From NCBI RefSeq assembly GCF_023159225.1, contig NC_063163.1, forward strand, positions 110,391,885 through 110,455,884: 64,000 bases of DNA. Direction: 5' to 3'. The position numbers and the translations under genes were made by a program. Shown piece after piece: positions 22,535 through 34,484 of this stretch (within the stretch, counting starts at the first letter, position 1; each line of letters starts with the position of its first letter). This DNA is from Perognathus longimembris pacificus. Its lineage: Eukaryota > Chordata > Mammalia > Rodentia > Heteromyidae. Below the pieces are notes generated by a model. It saw only the letters and a list, made by a program, of their open reading frames with translations, had not been told where the DNA came from and ran no database searches.

Positions 22535-22967
22535 CCCCGGCCCCCAAATTCCTCTGCTGAAAGCCCAATCTGTAGTCTATGACTGCAACCTTCTCTGTAA
22601 AGGTCATTGATAGTTTGAATATGAAATGTCCTCCATGGGCTCAAGTGTTCAAGGCTTGGTCTGGATACCAAGGTGCTGGTACTATCTGGGGCAGTTCTAG
22701 AACCTTCTTTGAGAATCTACTTAGAAGAAATAGGTCACTGTGGGATGGACACTTGCGGTATCTTTTTTCCTAGCCCCTTCATGCCTACTCTGCTTCCTGG
22801 CTGCCATGAGTTGAACAGCTCTTCTCCACCACCCATTCTCACAGCCCTATCAATACCTTGATCCAGATTCCCAGCTTCTTCTGCCACCGTGAGACAATAA
22901 ACATCTGCTGTTTGAAGTTGCTAAGGCAGTGAGACTTTGTGATGGCATCTGTAACAAACTAATGCAG
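22535..22967 (+). mobile_element. MaLR-type LTR relic
   Basis: From about 22610 (gatagtttgaatatgaaatg) through ctctgcttcctggctgccatga to the end gtaacaaactaatgcag, with an AATAAA at 22896-22901. The order and 3' end follow the MST/MLT1-like mammalian LTRs. 22535-22610 (ccaaattcctctgctgaaag...) may be a second, related old fragment. Confidence 0.6.
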
Positions 22968-25657
22968 AAGGGAAAACCAGAGAGAGACAGAGAGAGATGC
23001 AAAACCTAAGAACAGAGAAAGCTGTGGACATTGCAGTGATCAGTAAGAATGATGGAGTAGGAAGTGGCAGAAAAAAAAGGGGTAGTGGCCAAGAAAAAAA
23101 CACTCAGAATTGAGAATCTACAGCCAGAACAGTTTGAAGGATGGGTTCAGGACTGGATATGGGATTTCTGAAGTAAGCTGCCCACCAAGGAAGGGCAAGA
23201 CCATGCTAAAAAATAAACATCACTTATAGGAACATGACTGTTATATTGACACATTTTTTCTCTTATCACATGTGAATAGTATTTCTAACTTGATATAGGG
23301 GTAAAATACATAAACTATCTTACACTGATTAATTCTATGACATACATGAAGATGCCAATATGAGAAACAATGAAAAATAGTTCTACCTGAAGAGACACTA
23401 CAATTTTTCCAATTCCTACAATTTCTATAAATGAATATATTTTAAGAGAAGAAAAAGATGTTGGGGGATTCAGAACATACCTGCTTGTTAGTTCCACCTC
23501 CTCCCCAAACACACAGATGTTTTAAAGACCACAGAAAACTGGCCTAGCACAGCCATAGGAACGCTAAAAGTTAAAAGGAGAAGAAACCTATTTGGCATGT
23601 GTGGCCAAATTATATGTGAACAATTGCCTGCAGGGAGAAAGTCTTATGGAAGGAAGATATGGAGAATCAGGTGGCAGGAGGAGAAGGAGGGATAGAGAAG
23701 CAGAAATTAACCATTTTAAAAAGAACTTAAATGAAACTGTAAATGTGGTCGCATACTCCAAGGTAAAAATTGACTATCTGCCATAGATTTGTGCAATTTT
23801 TTTCTATCTTTTTATATAATAACCTCAAAAACATCCTTACCCATTGCCATTGCTTCTTTCACAAATGAACAGTGTGACCCCACAAAAAAAATGATTACAA
23901 AGTTATTTCTCCTTCTACCAGCTGGCTTTATCTTCTTCATTAGCTTCCTTTATAACTTTCCAACATTCAGATCCCCTTGGTATCCAGTTACATATTATAC
24001 ATTGAAAAATTTGCTTCCAAGTATGGTTTATTGCATATATAATGAAGGGAGTTGTCTTCTAAATTTTCCAACTTTTAAAATCTTAATAATTAATAAATGC
24101 TGGCCATTCACAATGGATTTCCCCCGAATTCCTATATGATATCCTTTGTAAAGCATCTTTACTTCTGTTCTGGTTGAATCGATCTCTAAGAAAAAACACA
24201 AGGGGCAGCAGAACATGCTTTGTAAAGCTGACAGCGTGCTACTGCTTGATTGGACAGCAGTGGCAGACAAATGTATTTGGCTCTAGAATCCAGGAGGAGT
24301 TGTCCAGCTCAACAATGCAACCAAGCTAGCTAGATAGTTTGCCTGGGGAAATCTTCTAGAATCAAAATGCCAACCTACCAGAACACACTAATAACTTTTC
24401 CAAGTTAAAATAGGCATTCGTCATTTTAGAGCAGATACTTAAAAAGAGATGAACTGTCCCTCAAGCATCAACTTTGGAAGGGAAGTTTTGCCAGCATTGC
24501 TTATGATAGATACATACTTAGACTTCTGATAGGCCATATATTTAAGTGTGTAATGGTTCTTGTTTCCCTGGGGTCTATGTGTGCTTTAATCATAAAATAA
24601 GCATAACATTTGGCTATATCTTTCTATAGTAACATATTCTCCATACTCGTGGAGTTAGTTCCACTTTCTTTTATTATACTTTAGGTAGGAAAACTATATG
24701 TCTTGAGTGTTGAAGGTGAAAACAAGATAAGTCTAGTGTGTTCAAGAGGACATGAATCTGAATATGCAAAGTTGAAAAAAAAAAAAGGAAAACTTGAGGA
24801 AAAGAATAGCAGGCAGACAAAGAGCTCCAAAAACTGACATGAACACTGTAAGTCAGTCATTTACAAGTACAGGGCATGGCAAATGTTCCAATGTGAAGAA
24901 TATTGATCACAAAGCAAAGGGTTGGAGAAAAGAAGATATAACAGCCATCAATGGCACAACAACAAAGTGGCATCCTCTACTTTTTCCTAGTACTTGCAAA
25001 TTGAATACAGTTGTATTGAGACAACCAATCCAGCATGTTCTTGCTATTTTATCAAATAATTCTTGGCTAAGAAAAGTTAAGTTTGGGATATCTGGACCCC
25101 CCCCCCCGCCGACTCCCATCAAAGGAATATGAAGACTAAGTATAGAAATGTACCAGTGCTGAAGAATGATCAAGAAAAGTTTATTTTGTGAGATAACTGT
25201 CATTAGGTCAATGTAAGCATTTGAGGTGTGTTGTCTATATAGTATAAAGTGGTTCTAATGTTTACATTACATTGCTATGAAACTTAATGGGTGTCAACTC
25301 ATTCCCATTTACGCTTTACAGTGAGTATTTATGACTCTTTCATTAGTAGCTTACTAATTTCTACTACTGATATCTTATGGATACCAAAGTTTAGCCAGTA
25401 AAATCTTTCACCCTGTGCAATTATAGGCACTATCTACTGTCTACTCCTTTTTGAATAGATAGGTAAAAGCTTGTGATGTACTTCATTTTAAAATTATGAG
25501 TTATTTTTATTATTGAACTCTATAAAAATGGTTCATGATGCTACCAACAATTTTGATATTATAGATACAATATTAAACTTAATAATGTAATGGTATCTTA
25601 TTAAATATATTAATAACATTGGATTATTAGCTACATTTAAATAATAAAGTGAATATA
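22968..25657. other. 2.7 kb of intron without recognised repeats
   Basis: No exon, SINE or LINE edge seen. Notable only for a C run at 25095-25107 and A/T richness after 25200. Confidence 0.5.
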
Positions 25658-25920
25658 CAGAGTCAAGAGTCAAGCACTGGTAACTCATGCATGTAATCCT
25701 AGCTACTCAAGAAGCTGAAATCTGAGGATCATGGTTCAAAGTCAGCCTGGGCAGGAAAGTCTGTAAGACTCTTAACTCCAATTAGCCACCAAAAAAAAAT
25801 TTTAAAAAAGTGGAATTGGAGCTGTGGCTCAAAGTGATAGAGCTGTAGCCATAAGCAACAGAACTCAGAGAAAGCACCCAGGCCCTGGATCCAAGCCCCA
25901 CAATTGATCATTTAAAAAAA
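25658..25920 (+). mobile_element. Dimeric 7SL-like/Geo SINE
   Basis: 7SL-like half (tgtaatcctagctactcaag...gatcatggttcaaagtcagc) and Geo half (gagctgtggctcaaag ... ggccctggatccaagcccc), A tail at 25913-25920. Short flanking repeat gaatata (25651-25657 and 25921-25927). Confidence 0.85.
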
Positions 25921-25927
25921 GAATATA

Positions 25928-26833
25928 TAACTATAATTAATTTTATGCACACACTTAGATAATGTGAGAAAATATGAAAACTATAGGGTTAAAACGGGGG
26001 GAAAAGCTCTTTTTCCTAAATTGATCAGTATGGACAATTATGCTCATTTATTCACAACAATGTTGGTTTTCATGAGTAGAATTTAGCTGATCCATGGAAA
26101 AATGACCATCACTTTTCTGTTTAATTGAGAAAGGAAATGAGCCGGATAGGTGCTAAAGATGGAGAAGGGCTCAAGATTCAAGCAAACAGATCCGTGGGGA
26201 TGGGCAATAACCAAGGGGAGCAGAGAACAACATGCCCACACATGTGCAGCAACACTAGTTGAAGCACAAGCAACAAAACTGTTTCTTTCCTCAGGATTTG
26301 TACTTGTAAGAAAGATGCAAGAGCACTATTGAAACAAACAAACACAGGTGCCAGCTTAACTGACCAAGCTTGTAGACGAATTCATTCAAGCAAACAAGTA
26401 GAATGGTATCTTCAAATTGGGAAATCTTGGTGAGTGATTCAATTTTTTTTTTTTTTACTGAATGGATGTCAGTGACCAGATGTTTTGCTATTATGTAGGC
26501 CGAGTTTTGTTTCAAGAGCTGGGAAAACAAGGCAGATTAGTATCTGGCACAAATGCTGTCTGATCTGCGACACAGAGAAATTCAATGGAGGCTTGGTGGC
26601 TGACTGATAAAACTATGTGACACTATATTGCACTTCCAGTTGGTGGGTTTGACTATTACAAATAAAAAAGTAGTCTTAGAGGAATTAATATGTAAAAACC
26701 ATCAACTAATACCATTTACAGATATATGTTCAAGATAATATATTTGTCTTTTATATTGTCTTGTGATTTTTAATATTACTGTTTTCCTGGGGGGAGAGGA
26801 GATTTCATATTGCCACAAAAAGATCATGTCTTC
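25928..26833. other. Intronic sequence, nothing recognised
   Basis: No exon or repeat recognised; a T run lies at 26443-26455. Confidence 0.5.
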
Positions 26834-26847
26834 CTTTACTTATTTTT

Positions 26848-27069
26848 ATTTTTATTTATTTATTTATTTTTTTTTTGGCCAGTCCTGGGCCTTGGACTCA
26901 GGGCCTGAGCACTGTCCCTGGCTTCTTCCCGCTCAAGGCTAGCACTCTGCCACTTGAGCCACAGCGCCGCTTCTGGCTGTTTTCTGTATATGTGGTGCTG
27001 GGGAATCGAACCCAGGGCCTCATGTATCCGAGGCAGGCACGCTTGCCACTAGGCCATATCCCCAGCCCC
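26848..27069 (-). mobile_element. IDL-Geo SINE
   Basis: Full-length minus-strand copy with a (TTTA)n/poly(T) tail side. Perfect 14-bp duplication ctttacttattttt (26834-26847 and 27070-27083). Its cctcatgtatccgaggc wording is close to the young subfamily. Confidence 0.94.
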
Positions 27070-27084
27070 CTTTACTTATTTTTT

Positions 27085-27289
27085 GGTAGTACTAGTTTTT
27101 GAACTCAGAACTTCACACTCTCAAGTGGCTGGCATACTGCCACTTGAACCTTGCCTCCAGCCCTGCTTTATACTGGTAATTTGGGAAACATGGTATCAGA
27201 TCTGTCTGAGCTGCTCTCTAACTGTGATCCTATGGATCTCAGGCTCACGAGTAGCTAGGATTACAAGTAACAGCCACTGGCACCTGCTC
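27085..27289 (-). mobile_element. Dimeric SINE: 7SL-like left, ID-like right monomer
   Basis: Minus strand. The 7SL end reads cgagtagctaggattacaag on the plus strand, and the tail end reads gtactagtttttgaactcag. The right half resembles the ID-type half of the 11507-11806 element rather than Geo. It touches the IDL-Geo at its 3' side. Confidence 0.65.
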
Positions 27290-27358
27290 ATAGCTTCTAT
27301 TTTTATAAGCAGTTAATACTACAGAAGTTTATATTCAATATCATTCTCAAATGTTTCA

Positions 27359-27533
27359 GGGGCTGGGAATATGACTTAGTGGTACAGTGCTTGCCTGCAT
27401 GCATGAAGCCCTGGGTTTGATTCCTCAGCACCAGAAAAGACAGAAGTGGTGCCGTGGCTTGAGAGGTAGAGTGCTAGCCTTAGAAGAGAAGCCAGGAACA
27501 GTGCTCAGGCCCTGACTCCAAACCCCAGGACTG

Positions 27534-27564
<31 letters not shown>
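27359..27564 (+). mobile_element. IDL-Geo SINE, diverged
   Basis: Left monomer with an altered A box (tgacttagtgg), a Geo half (agaagtggtgccgtggcttg ... ccccaggactggc) and a 28-A tail. The flanking repeat is weak (gtttca). Confidence 0.9.
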
Positions 27565-27569
<5 letters not shown>

Positions 27570-28636
27570 ACCAGAGTCTTGGAAGTTCCGCAGACCTACC
27601 AATTTTTGACTCCTTAGATTAAATACATACATAAGCCTCTTCCTGATGTCAACATATTCATGTACAATTGCAGTCAAGTTTGCCTCAAATTAGAAAGCCT
27701 TAAGGACACCACACTGCAATTTACCAGAAACATGAAGAACAACACTCTTCAAAGGAAGATTAAAATTAGCATAGTGACCAAATGCAGGATCCTATTTTCT
27801 AGTTGTATGACAAGAGGTAGAAGCTAATGGTTAGGAGTATATATTTTTAAGAGCAAACAGATTGGACTCTCAATGTGGAATCAATTCTTATTTCATCTTT
27901 ACCCTTATTTCACAGTAAGTCCTGCTGCCTCTTGGTTTTTCTCAGTTATGTATCCAATTCATGGTCCACGATTGGTGTAAGACGTGTGGTATTATGCATA
28001 AACAAACATGGGAATGGGCCTACAATATAGAGAGAGAGATGCAAATACATTAGCTCTCAACATGTGTAGGAAACACTTGTGTAAGGATGTAGAAAGGAAA
28101 AGAGAGATAGATGCCATACAGTCTCCTGCTTGGCATCGGGCCTGGTCACTGTAACCAGTGAATAAGTGAGGCCTCTAAGTAGATACTGGTAATAATTTGG
28201 CAAATTTGGGATCCTGGAAAATTGGAAACTTTTTGTTGTTGTTGTTCTTTTCAAGTAGATACAACTTGGCACAAACTCAGCTCTCGGATTGACGAGCTAT
28301 ATAATCTTGCTGAAATTATGCAAACGTTCTGAATTATAAATTATTTAAATGTAAAATAAATCTTAATGAAACCCATTTTTCAGGGTTTGAGGAGGGAGAT
28401 GAAAAGCGTTCCGAGTATATAGCACACTTGGTCTAAGTCTGATATCTAAAAGAAATGTAATATGTATTTTACCTTTGATTTCACACATATTCTTGGAAGT
28501 TCCTTTATTTTCTCATTTTTGAAATACTTCAAATCTACATACAAAAATACTCTGAAAAATAGTTTTGATGTAATTTAAATGATAATAAATATAGTTGGTT
28601 TCCAATTCTACTTCTTTTAAAAATGTACCAAATATA
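27565..28636. other. Intronic sequence, nothing recognised
   Basis: No exon or repeat recognised; a (GTT)n of four units lies near 28233-28244. Confidence 0.5.
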
Positions 28637-28852
28637 GCCAGGTGCCCGGGCTCACACCTAAAATCCTTGCCACTTAGGAGGCTGAGATCTGAAGAAATGC
28701 ATCTTGAAGCTGACCCAGGAAAGAAAAATCTACAATACGCCATCTCCATAACCAGAAAAACACCAGACTAGGAGCGTGCACCAGCCATAAGTGAGAAAGC
28801 CATGTGAGATCAAGAGGCCCTGAGTTCAAGTTCTGGTTCCAGCACACATACA

Positions 28853-28909
<57 letters not shown>
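28637..28909 (+). mobile_element. Diverged dimeric SINE with a (CA)n tail
   Basis: Starts gccaggtgcccgggctcaca with 7SL-like wording (aggaggctgagatctgaag). The second half ends ggccctgagttcaagttctg, and is followed by a (CA)n array at 28842-28909. Confidence 0.8.
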
Positions 28910-28910
<1 letters not shown>

Positions 28911-29397
28911 ATAGAAAATCTACAGACACCAAAATAATGTAGATCTGAACATAAACAGCACTCTGTTGAATATTTTCTCCACAAAGAACGTAAAAGTCTG
29001 CCAAATCTTTTTAAAAGGCCTAACAACAGCTTTCAACATGAGAACAGAAATAGTATTGGGAGAATGTGTGTCTGTCTCCAATTTTCCAAGTTCATTGTCG
29101 ATTCCATAGGTTGTAATTCTTAGCTGTTCACAGGCACATCTAGTTTGCTTATCCCTCGCTTCCCTAATACTTAACCAACTGTTTAGAAAACAGTCAGTAT
29201 TCTACAAGCACTTGTGGAACAAATGAGTAAGTCACTCTTGGCAAGACTCTGATCAGCTTCATGGGGAAACATGCTTCATCTGAGTTAAAACAGCTAGCTT
29301 CTGCCAAAATATCCTTTCCTCCTTTGGTAGGCCCGTGGACACTCCAGACCTGTGTTCCTATGGACTCCGTTTCGTGATTGAACAGTCATTGGGATAG
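28910..29397. other. Intronic sequence, nothing recognised
   Basis: No exon or repeat recognised. Confidence 0.5.
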
Positions 29398-29451
29398 CAA
29401 CCAAGCCCCGAGTTCAAGTCCTATAAATATAGGACAAAAAAAAAAAAAAAA
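29398..29451 (+). repeat. SINE 3' tail fragment
   Basis: ccaagccccgagttcaagtc followed by an A tail (29436-29451) looks like the last bases of a tRNA-related SINE monomer; the body is missing. Confidence 0.45.
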
Positions 29452-29580
29452 CTCCCTCTTTTCTTCAATTTCAACAGGTCTCCGACTAGGAACTATTTGC
29501 ATGCATTTCAGACATTGTTTTCAAAATTACCATATTTTCCCACAGCCAGCTCTGAATTAATTCAGTGTTACTAAAAATTT

Positions 29581-29811
29581 TTTTTTTTCGGTCCTGGAGC
29601 TTGAACTCAAGGTCTGGATGCTGTCCCAGGGATGTTTTTCTTTGTTTTCTCAAGGCTAGCACTCTACCACTTGAGTCACAGCTCCACTTCTGGCATTTGG
29701 GGAGATGAGATTCTCACAGACTTCTGCTCAGACTGGCTTCAAACTGTGATCCTCAGATTTCAGACCCCTGAGTAACTAGGATTACAGGTGTGAGCCGCAA
29801 GCACCCAGCCT
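29581..29811 (-). mobile_element. Dimeric 7SL-like/Geo SINE
   Basis: Minus-strand copy. The T run, then cggtcctggagcttgaactc and gctagcactctaccacttg form the Geo half. The 7SL end reads aggattacaggtgtgagcc. Confidence 0.88.
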
Positions 29812-30431
29812 AAATTTTTGTTTCTGGTTTAACCTTTGAACAAACACATTAAAGGCAAGTGATAAAGTAGAATCATTTCTTAGACTTGAATCTACATGTA
29901 AATTTAATCTGGTAACACAAGGTGACAATTTCAGGAGCAGTTAAGAACCAATACAAATACACAGACATTGATTCAGCCATTAAGAAAATGCTGAGGTTGC
30001 TAGGAGACCATATTCCAAATAAGGAACAATGTAGTGGTGACCAAACCATTACCCTAGGCCTGACTTGACATCAATGCGAAGCTGAAGAGACTTTCTGAAG
30101 TACTTGGGACACTGAATTATTACTAATACCTTTGCCACTCTGATTTGAGAGTTGCCTATCAAGGGTATGAAAATCCATCTTCAGGAGAACACAAAATCAA
30201 GGTGAGTTCATAACAGTGAGGGGGTTTGCAGCACTAACAGCCTTTTCCTTATATTTAGGATAAATTTATACCTTTGGTACAATGCCTTAATGATGTCACA
30301 ATATTTAACAAACTTTAATTTTTCAAAGCACCTACATCTCAAGTCCATACTTTGTATTTTTATGTGTTTTTATATTTATAAAGACATGATAGATATGAAA
30401 TGTAGAACTGGTTCATTGGTATGTTTTAGGG
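29812..30431. other. Intronic sequence, nothing recognised
   Basis: No exon or repeat recognised. Confidence 0.5.
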
Positions 30432-30686
30432 AATTTTTTTTTGGGGGGGGTGGCAATCCTGGTGTCTGAACTCAGGACCTGAGCATTGTCCTTGAGCATT
30501 TTTGCCCAAGGCTAGTATTCTACCCTTCGAGCCACAGCTCTACACCTAGCTTTGTTATTTGTAATTAATTGGAGATAAGAGTCTCTTGGGCTTTCCTGCC
30601 CAGGCTGGCTTTGAACTGCAATCCTCAGATCTCAGCCTCCTGAGTAGATAAGATGACAGGCGTGAGCCACCACCAGCACCTGCCGG
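30432..30686 (-). mobile_element. Dimeric 7SL-like/Geo SINE
   Basis: Minus-strand copy with a T/G-rich tail side (30432-30451). Imperfect flanking repeat ttttagggaatttt / ttttaagggatttt. The 7SL end reads gacaggcgtgagccacc. Confidence 0.88.
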
Positions 30687-31411
30687 TTTTAAGGGATTTT
30701 GATTATCTTCTGTATGCTAGTCTTTTAGGGATTACTTTATATTTTGTAATTCAAGTTACCTCAAAAAAATTTTAAACTCTTCTTTGGGACAAAATGTGCT
30801 ATTTCAAGAAATAATACCAAATATAAAACTAAAACCTAAGTCAACAGTGTGGTAAGAGTGTACATCATGCACTACTGTCTTAAATCACATATATATGTAT
30901 ATATACACATATATATACATACATATCATTGTAAGATTAAGATACTAATGTTAGCATATTGCATAATAGGTTTAAAAGAGACTGTGTTACACTGGCAGTG
31001 AATGATAAAAGGTCTCTTTTCAGTAAGGCTGAAGAAAGAGACCATATTCTAAAGATAATGTTTCTAACCTTTCAAAATAGGTTGGCAAAATCCTACCCCT
31101 TTAGGAACAAGCAGTGGTCAACGGAGAGCCTTATTCTTTACATAACTTCAGTTAAATAAAAAAATCAGGAACTGCCTACATGCTCAAAGGCTGCAGAATA
31201 GCATTCCACATGAAAACCAACTAAAAATGAATAACATGACTCACAATTAGTTCAACTTAGAGCACTGTTGCAGACCTCCTGGCCAACACAGTCCCTGGAG
31301 ACAGGTTAAATAAATGTAATAGACTATAGCTTCCTTAAAACTATTTACTAAAACGATAGTATTATCAATGATTTAAACCATGTCCCTCCCCACTAAAGAA
31401 TATAATTCTCA
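30687..31411. other. Intronic sequence with a TA-rich simple repeat
   Basis: 30887-30928 is an imperfect (TA)n/(CATA)n. No exon recognised. Confidence 0.5.
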
Positions 31412-31680
31412 CCAAGCATATGTGTCTCATGCCTGTAATCCTAGCTATTCATGAGGATGTGATCTGAGGATCACAGTTTGAAGCCACCCTCTGGCAGGCA
31501 AGTCCCTGAAACTCGTATCTCTAATAAATGACCAAGAAAGCCAGAAGTTGAGCTGTCACTCAAATGGTAGAGCACTAGTCTTAAGAAAAAGAAGCTCAGG
31601 GACAGTACCCAGGCCCTGAGTCCAAACCCCAAGACTAGCACACACACCAAAAGAAAAAAGAAAAACAAAAGCAAAGAAAA
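31412..31680 (+). mobile_element. Dimeric 7SL-like/Geo SINE
   Basis: 7SL-like half (tcatgcctgtaatcctagct...gatctgaggatcacagtttg), Geo half (gccagaagttgagctgtcac ... ccaagactagc), then a CA- and A-rich tail. Confidence 0.85.
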
Positions 31681-32157
31681 AGATTGAGAGTCTATGGCTC
31701 TGTAATACTGAAATTACTCATTACTAAAGATAAAAGCTAAAGGAGGCCAGCAGTGGAGTTCTGTTGACACACACTGCAGAGGCAATGTACTGCATTAAAA
31801 CATTACACTGACATCTTAAGGGATAATGTTCTGTCTAATAAACTCATCCGTGGAGCCTTCTTCCAGGTAAGTAACTCTATGACTAAAATGAATACTTGGT
31901 TCCATGTCTATAGCAAACAGAATACGATGCAGTCATTATATTCAAAGAATAACCTATGGAATCGCATAAATACTGTACTTTTAAATATGTAGTTCTTGTA
32001 CTGCAATCTACAATAAATGATAAACAGTGGGAAATAGAGAAAAATAACTGCACAACACAATTTATTGTCTCCCAGACTCACCTGGCCAGTGATTGCAATT
32101 TTCAAAATAATGATATTTTCCTCATGTAAGTGAATCTGATCAAAAAATTATTTTGAA
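31681..32157. other. Intronic sequence, nothing recognised
   Basis: No exon or repeat recognised. Confidence 0.5.
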
Positions 32158-32408
32158 GCTGGGCACCAGTGGCTCACACCTGCAATCGTAGCTACTCAGG
32201 AAGCTGAGATCTGAGGATTGCAATTTGAAGCCTGACATGGCAGGAAAGTGTGAGATTCTCATCTCCAATTAACAACCGAAAGGCCAGAACTGGAGGTGTA
32301 GCTCAAGTCGTAGAATATTAGCCTCGAGCCAAAAAGCTCAGGGACCGTGCCCAGGCCCTAAGTTCAAGCCCAGGTCCAGCACACGTGCACACACACATGC
32401 GCAGGCAT

Positions 32409-32438
<30 letters not shown>
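32158..32438 (+). mobile_element. Dimeric 7SL-like/Geo SINE with a (CA)n tail
   Basis: gctgggcaccagtggctcac at the start, Geo half to gttcaagcccaggtccagc, then a CA-rich tail (32387-32438). Confidence 0.88.
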
Positions 32439-32441
<3 letters not shown>

Positions 32442-32577
32442 TCATTTGGATGGAAGACCTCTCATGCTCTTAAAAGGAACATCTAAAATGAATTTAAATT
32501 TCCTAATGACTAAAACTGTGAAAAATCTAACTTAATGAAGCACTAAAAGCAACAGGAAAATTGACTTTGTGCATTTT

Positions 32578-32615
32578 TTCAAATTTTTATTATCAAACTG
32601 ATGTACAGAGAGGTA
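32578..32615 (-). mobile_element. Extremely short L1 3'-end insertion
   Basis: Read on the minus strand, 38 bases match the last bases of the L1 3' UTR seen at 3735-3775 and 35905-35940 (ctctgtacatcagttt, then the ataataaaa signal and A tail). A perfect 15-bp duplication, gactttgtgcatttt (32563-32577 and 32616-32630), brackets it. It looks like target-primed reverse transcription that stopped almost at once. Confidence 0.9.
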
Positions 32616-32630
32616 GACTTTGTGCATTTT

Positions 32631-33283
32631 AGCATGCTTTCATTTTATATCTACAGTGAATAGTGATGTTTAAAAAGTATTTTCTTCCTTTTCAAAGAGG
32701 AGATGACAACAATACTTCCCCTGTAATAATTCCTGTAGAGTTATTGTAAGAAAGACTTCAACAATGCACAACATGAAAGCATTTCACACAGTGGCCGGCT
32801 TGCATGCTGCTATGTGTTTCAGTAGATGTCACTTATTTATTCCACAGTAGACAACTTACTCACAAATAGGTGATTCTGTCCTTTCTACTTAAAGACAGCT
32901 TTATCTGTGACTTCAGTTGACCACAGACATAAATGTGAAAGTGAATCATTAGTAATTACCCTCCTATGAAAAAAATAGACATCACTTTGAACTTCCATGT
33001 CTAGCCATAGAAAGTCTCCTAACAAGGCAATGAAAAATTATGGCACCAAGATTTGAGGTACACTGACTTGGAAATGGATAAGCAGTACATATTTGGGGAT
33101 CAGAGGCCTTTATGAGCATCATCCTACTATAGAAGTGACCAGAAAGCACTTTAGAGAGCACGGCAGGAGCAAGGTGAACAGTGAAATCCAAAAAGTGCCA
33201 AGGGGAGGCCTTAGTAAATCCTCCTTATTTTCAGACAACACCCCAAAAGGTACTATCATAGACATAAAGGTGACATAAAAACC
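32631..33283. other. Intronic sequence, nothing recognised
   Basis: No exon or repeat recognised. Confidence 0.5.
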
Positions 33284-33292
33284 CAGGAATAA

Positions 33293-33540
33293 GCCAGGTG
33301 CCAGTGGTCACACCTGTAATCCTAGCTACTCAGGAGGGTGAGACCTGAGGATTGTGGTCGGAAGCCAGCCCAGGCAGAAAAGTCCTGAGCCTCTTATTTC
33401 CAATTAACCACTCAAAAACCAGAAGTGGTGCTGTGACTCAAAGTGGTAGAGCACTAACCTGGAGCAAAAAGAGGCTCATGGACAACACCAGGTCCTGAGT
33501 TCAAGCCCCACAACCACCTCCCCCTGCCCCAAGAAAAAAA
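33293..33540 (+). mobile_element. Dimeric 7SL-like/Geo SINE
   Basis: gccaggtgccagtggtcaca start, Geo half to gttcaagccccacaaccacc, then C-rich and A tail. The repeat caggaataa (33284-33292 and 33541-33549) is perfect. Confidence 0.9.
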
Positions 33541-33549
33541 CAGGAATAA

Positions 33550-34470
33550 ATCTGAAATAGAATGTCTTCTGAGAACCCCAAACCAGATTTTCATCATCTG
33601 GTCCTTGACTGGCAAGACCTCTACCTTCTGCCCATAGCACACACAGCATTTCTCTGCAGGAGTGTAGCATCAACCTAAAATCAATATGATTTCTTATAAT
33701 GTTGTATATACAATATCTAGCACTGAGATAAAAATGGGAATTACACATACAGAGGATAGGTAACATGGTTAAAAATCAAGCAAAGGAATAGATAATGTCA
33801 TGGACCACAGGGCTGTAGAGAAAAGATTTTTATCAAATAGTCTATAATTTCTGTAGATCATACATGATCAAGGATATAAAATAAAAAATGACACATGGAA
33901 CTGTTAACAGTAAGTAGGAAGTGAGTGAATTTAACAAATGATTTTTATGGTGAATGGAAGACTAGAGAATTAAAAGAATGATCTGTAAACAGTACACCAA
34001 ATAAAGTTCTATGAGTGTAAAGGATGCCAGCAACTCAAACAAGTGTAATATAGCCTAACTCTTGTTAAACTCTCAGTGAACAAATATTTTACATATATTT
34101 CTTGTTAAAATAGACATATACATATTTCTAGTGCCAAATAAACTCACTATACAAAACAGATTTGTTAAAAAACAAAAACACACACATTCAACCACAATAT
34201 TCATGACTAATATGACACATCATCTCTGTATGTTATTGCCACAGTGGAATAGTCATTTACTAAATCTGTAATAAGATACAATGCATTCCCTGGGAGATTA
34301 AAAGCAAATGAAAATGTGTCTGATGTATAAATATGAGACACTTAATGTGGCTCCATATCTTAACAGTGTATAAATGTACCACCTATGTTATTCTTCATAT
34401 CCCCTTAAAGTTTCTCTCCTTCGATGCAGGATTTAGATACAGAGAATTTCAAGGAAGTATGCACACTTCA
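33550..34470. other. Intronic sequence, nothing recognised
   Basis: AT-rich; no exon or repeat recognised. Confidence 0.5.
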
Positions 34471-34484
34471 AGATGAAAAGAGTA

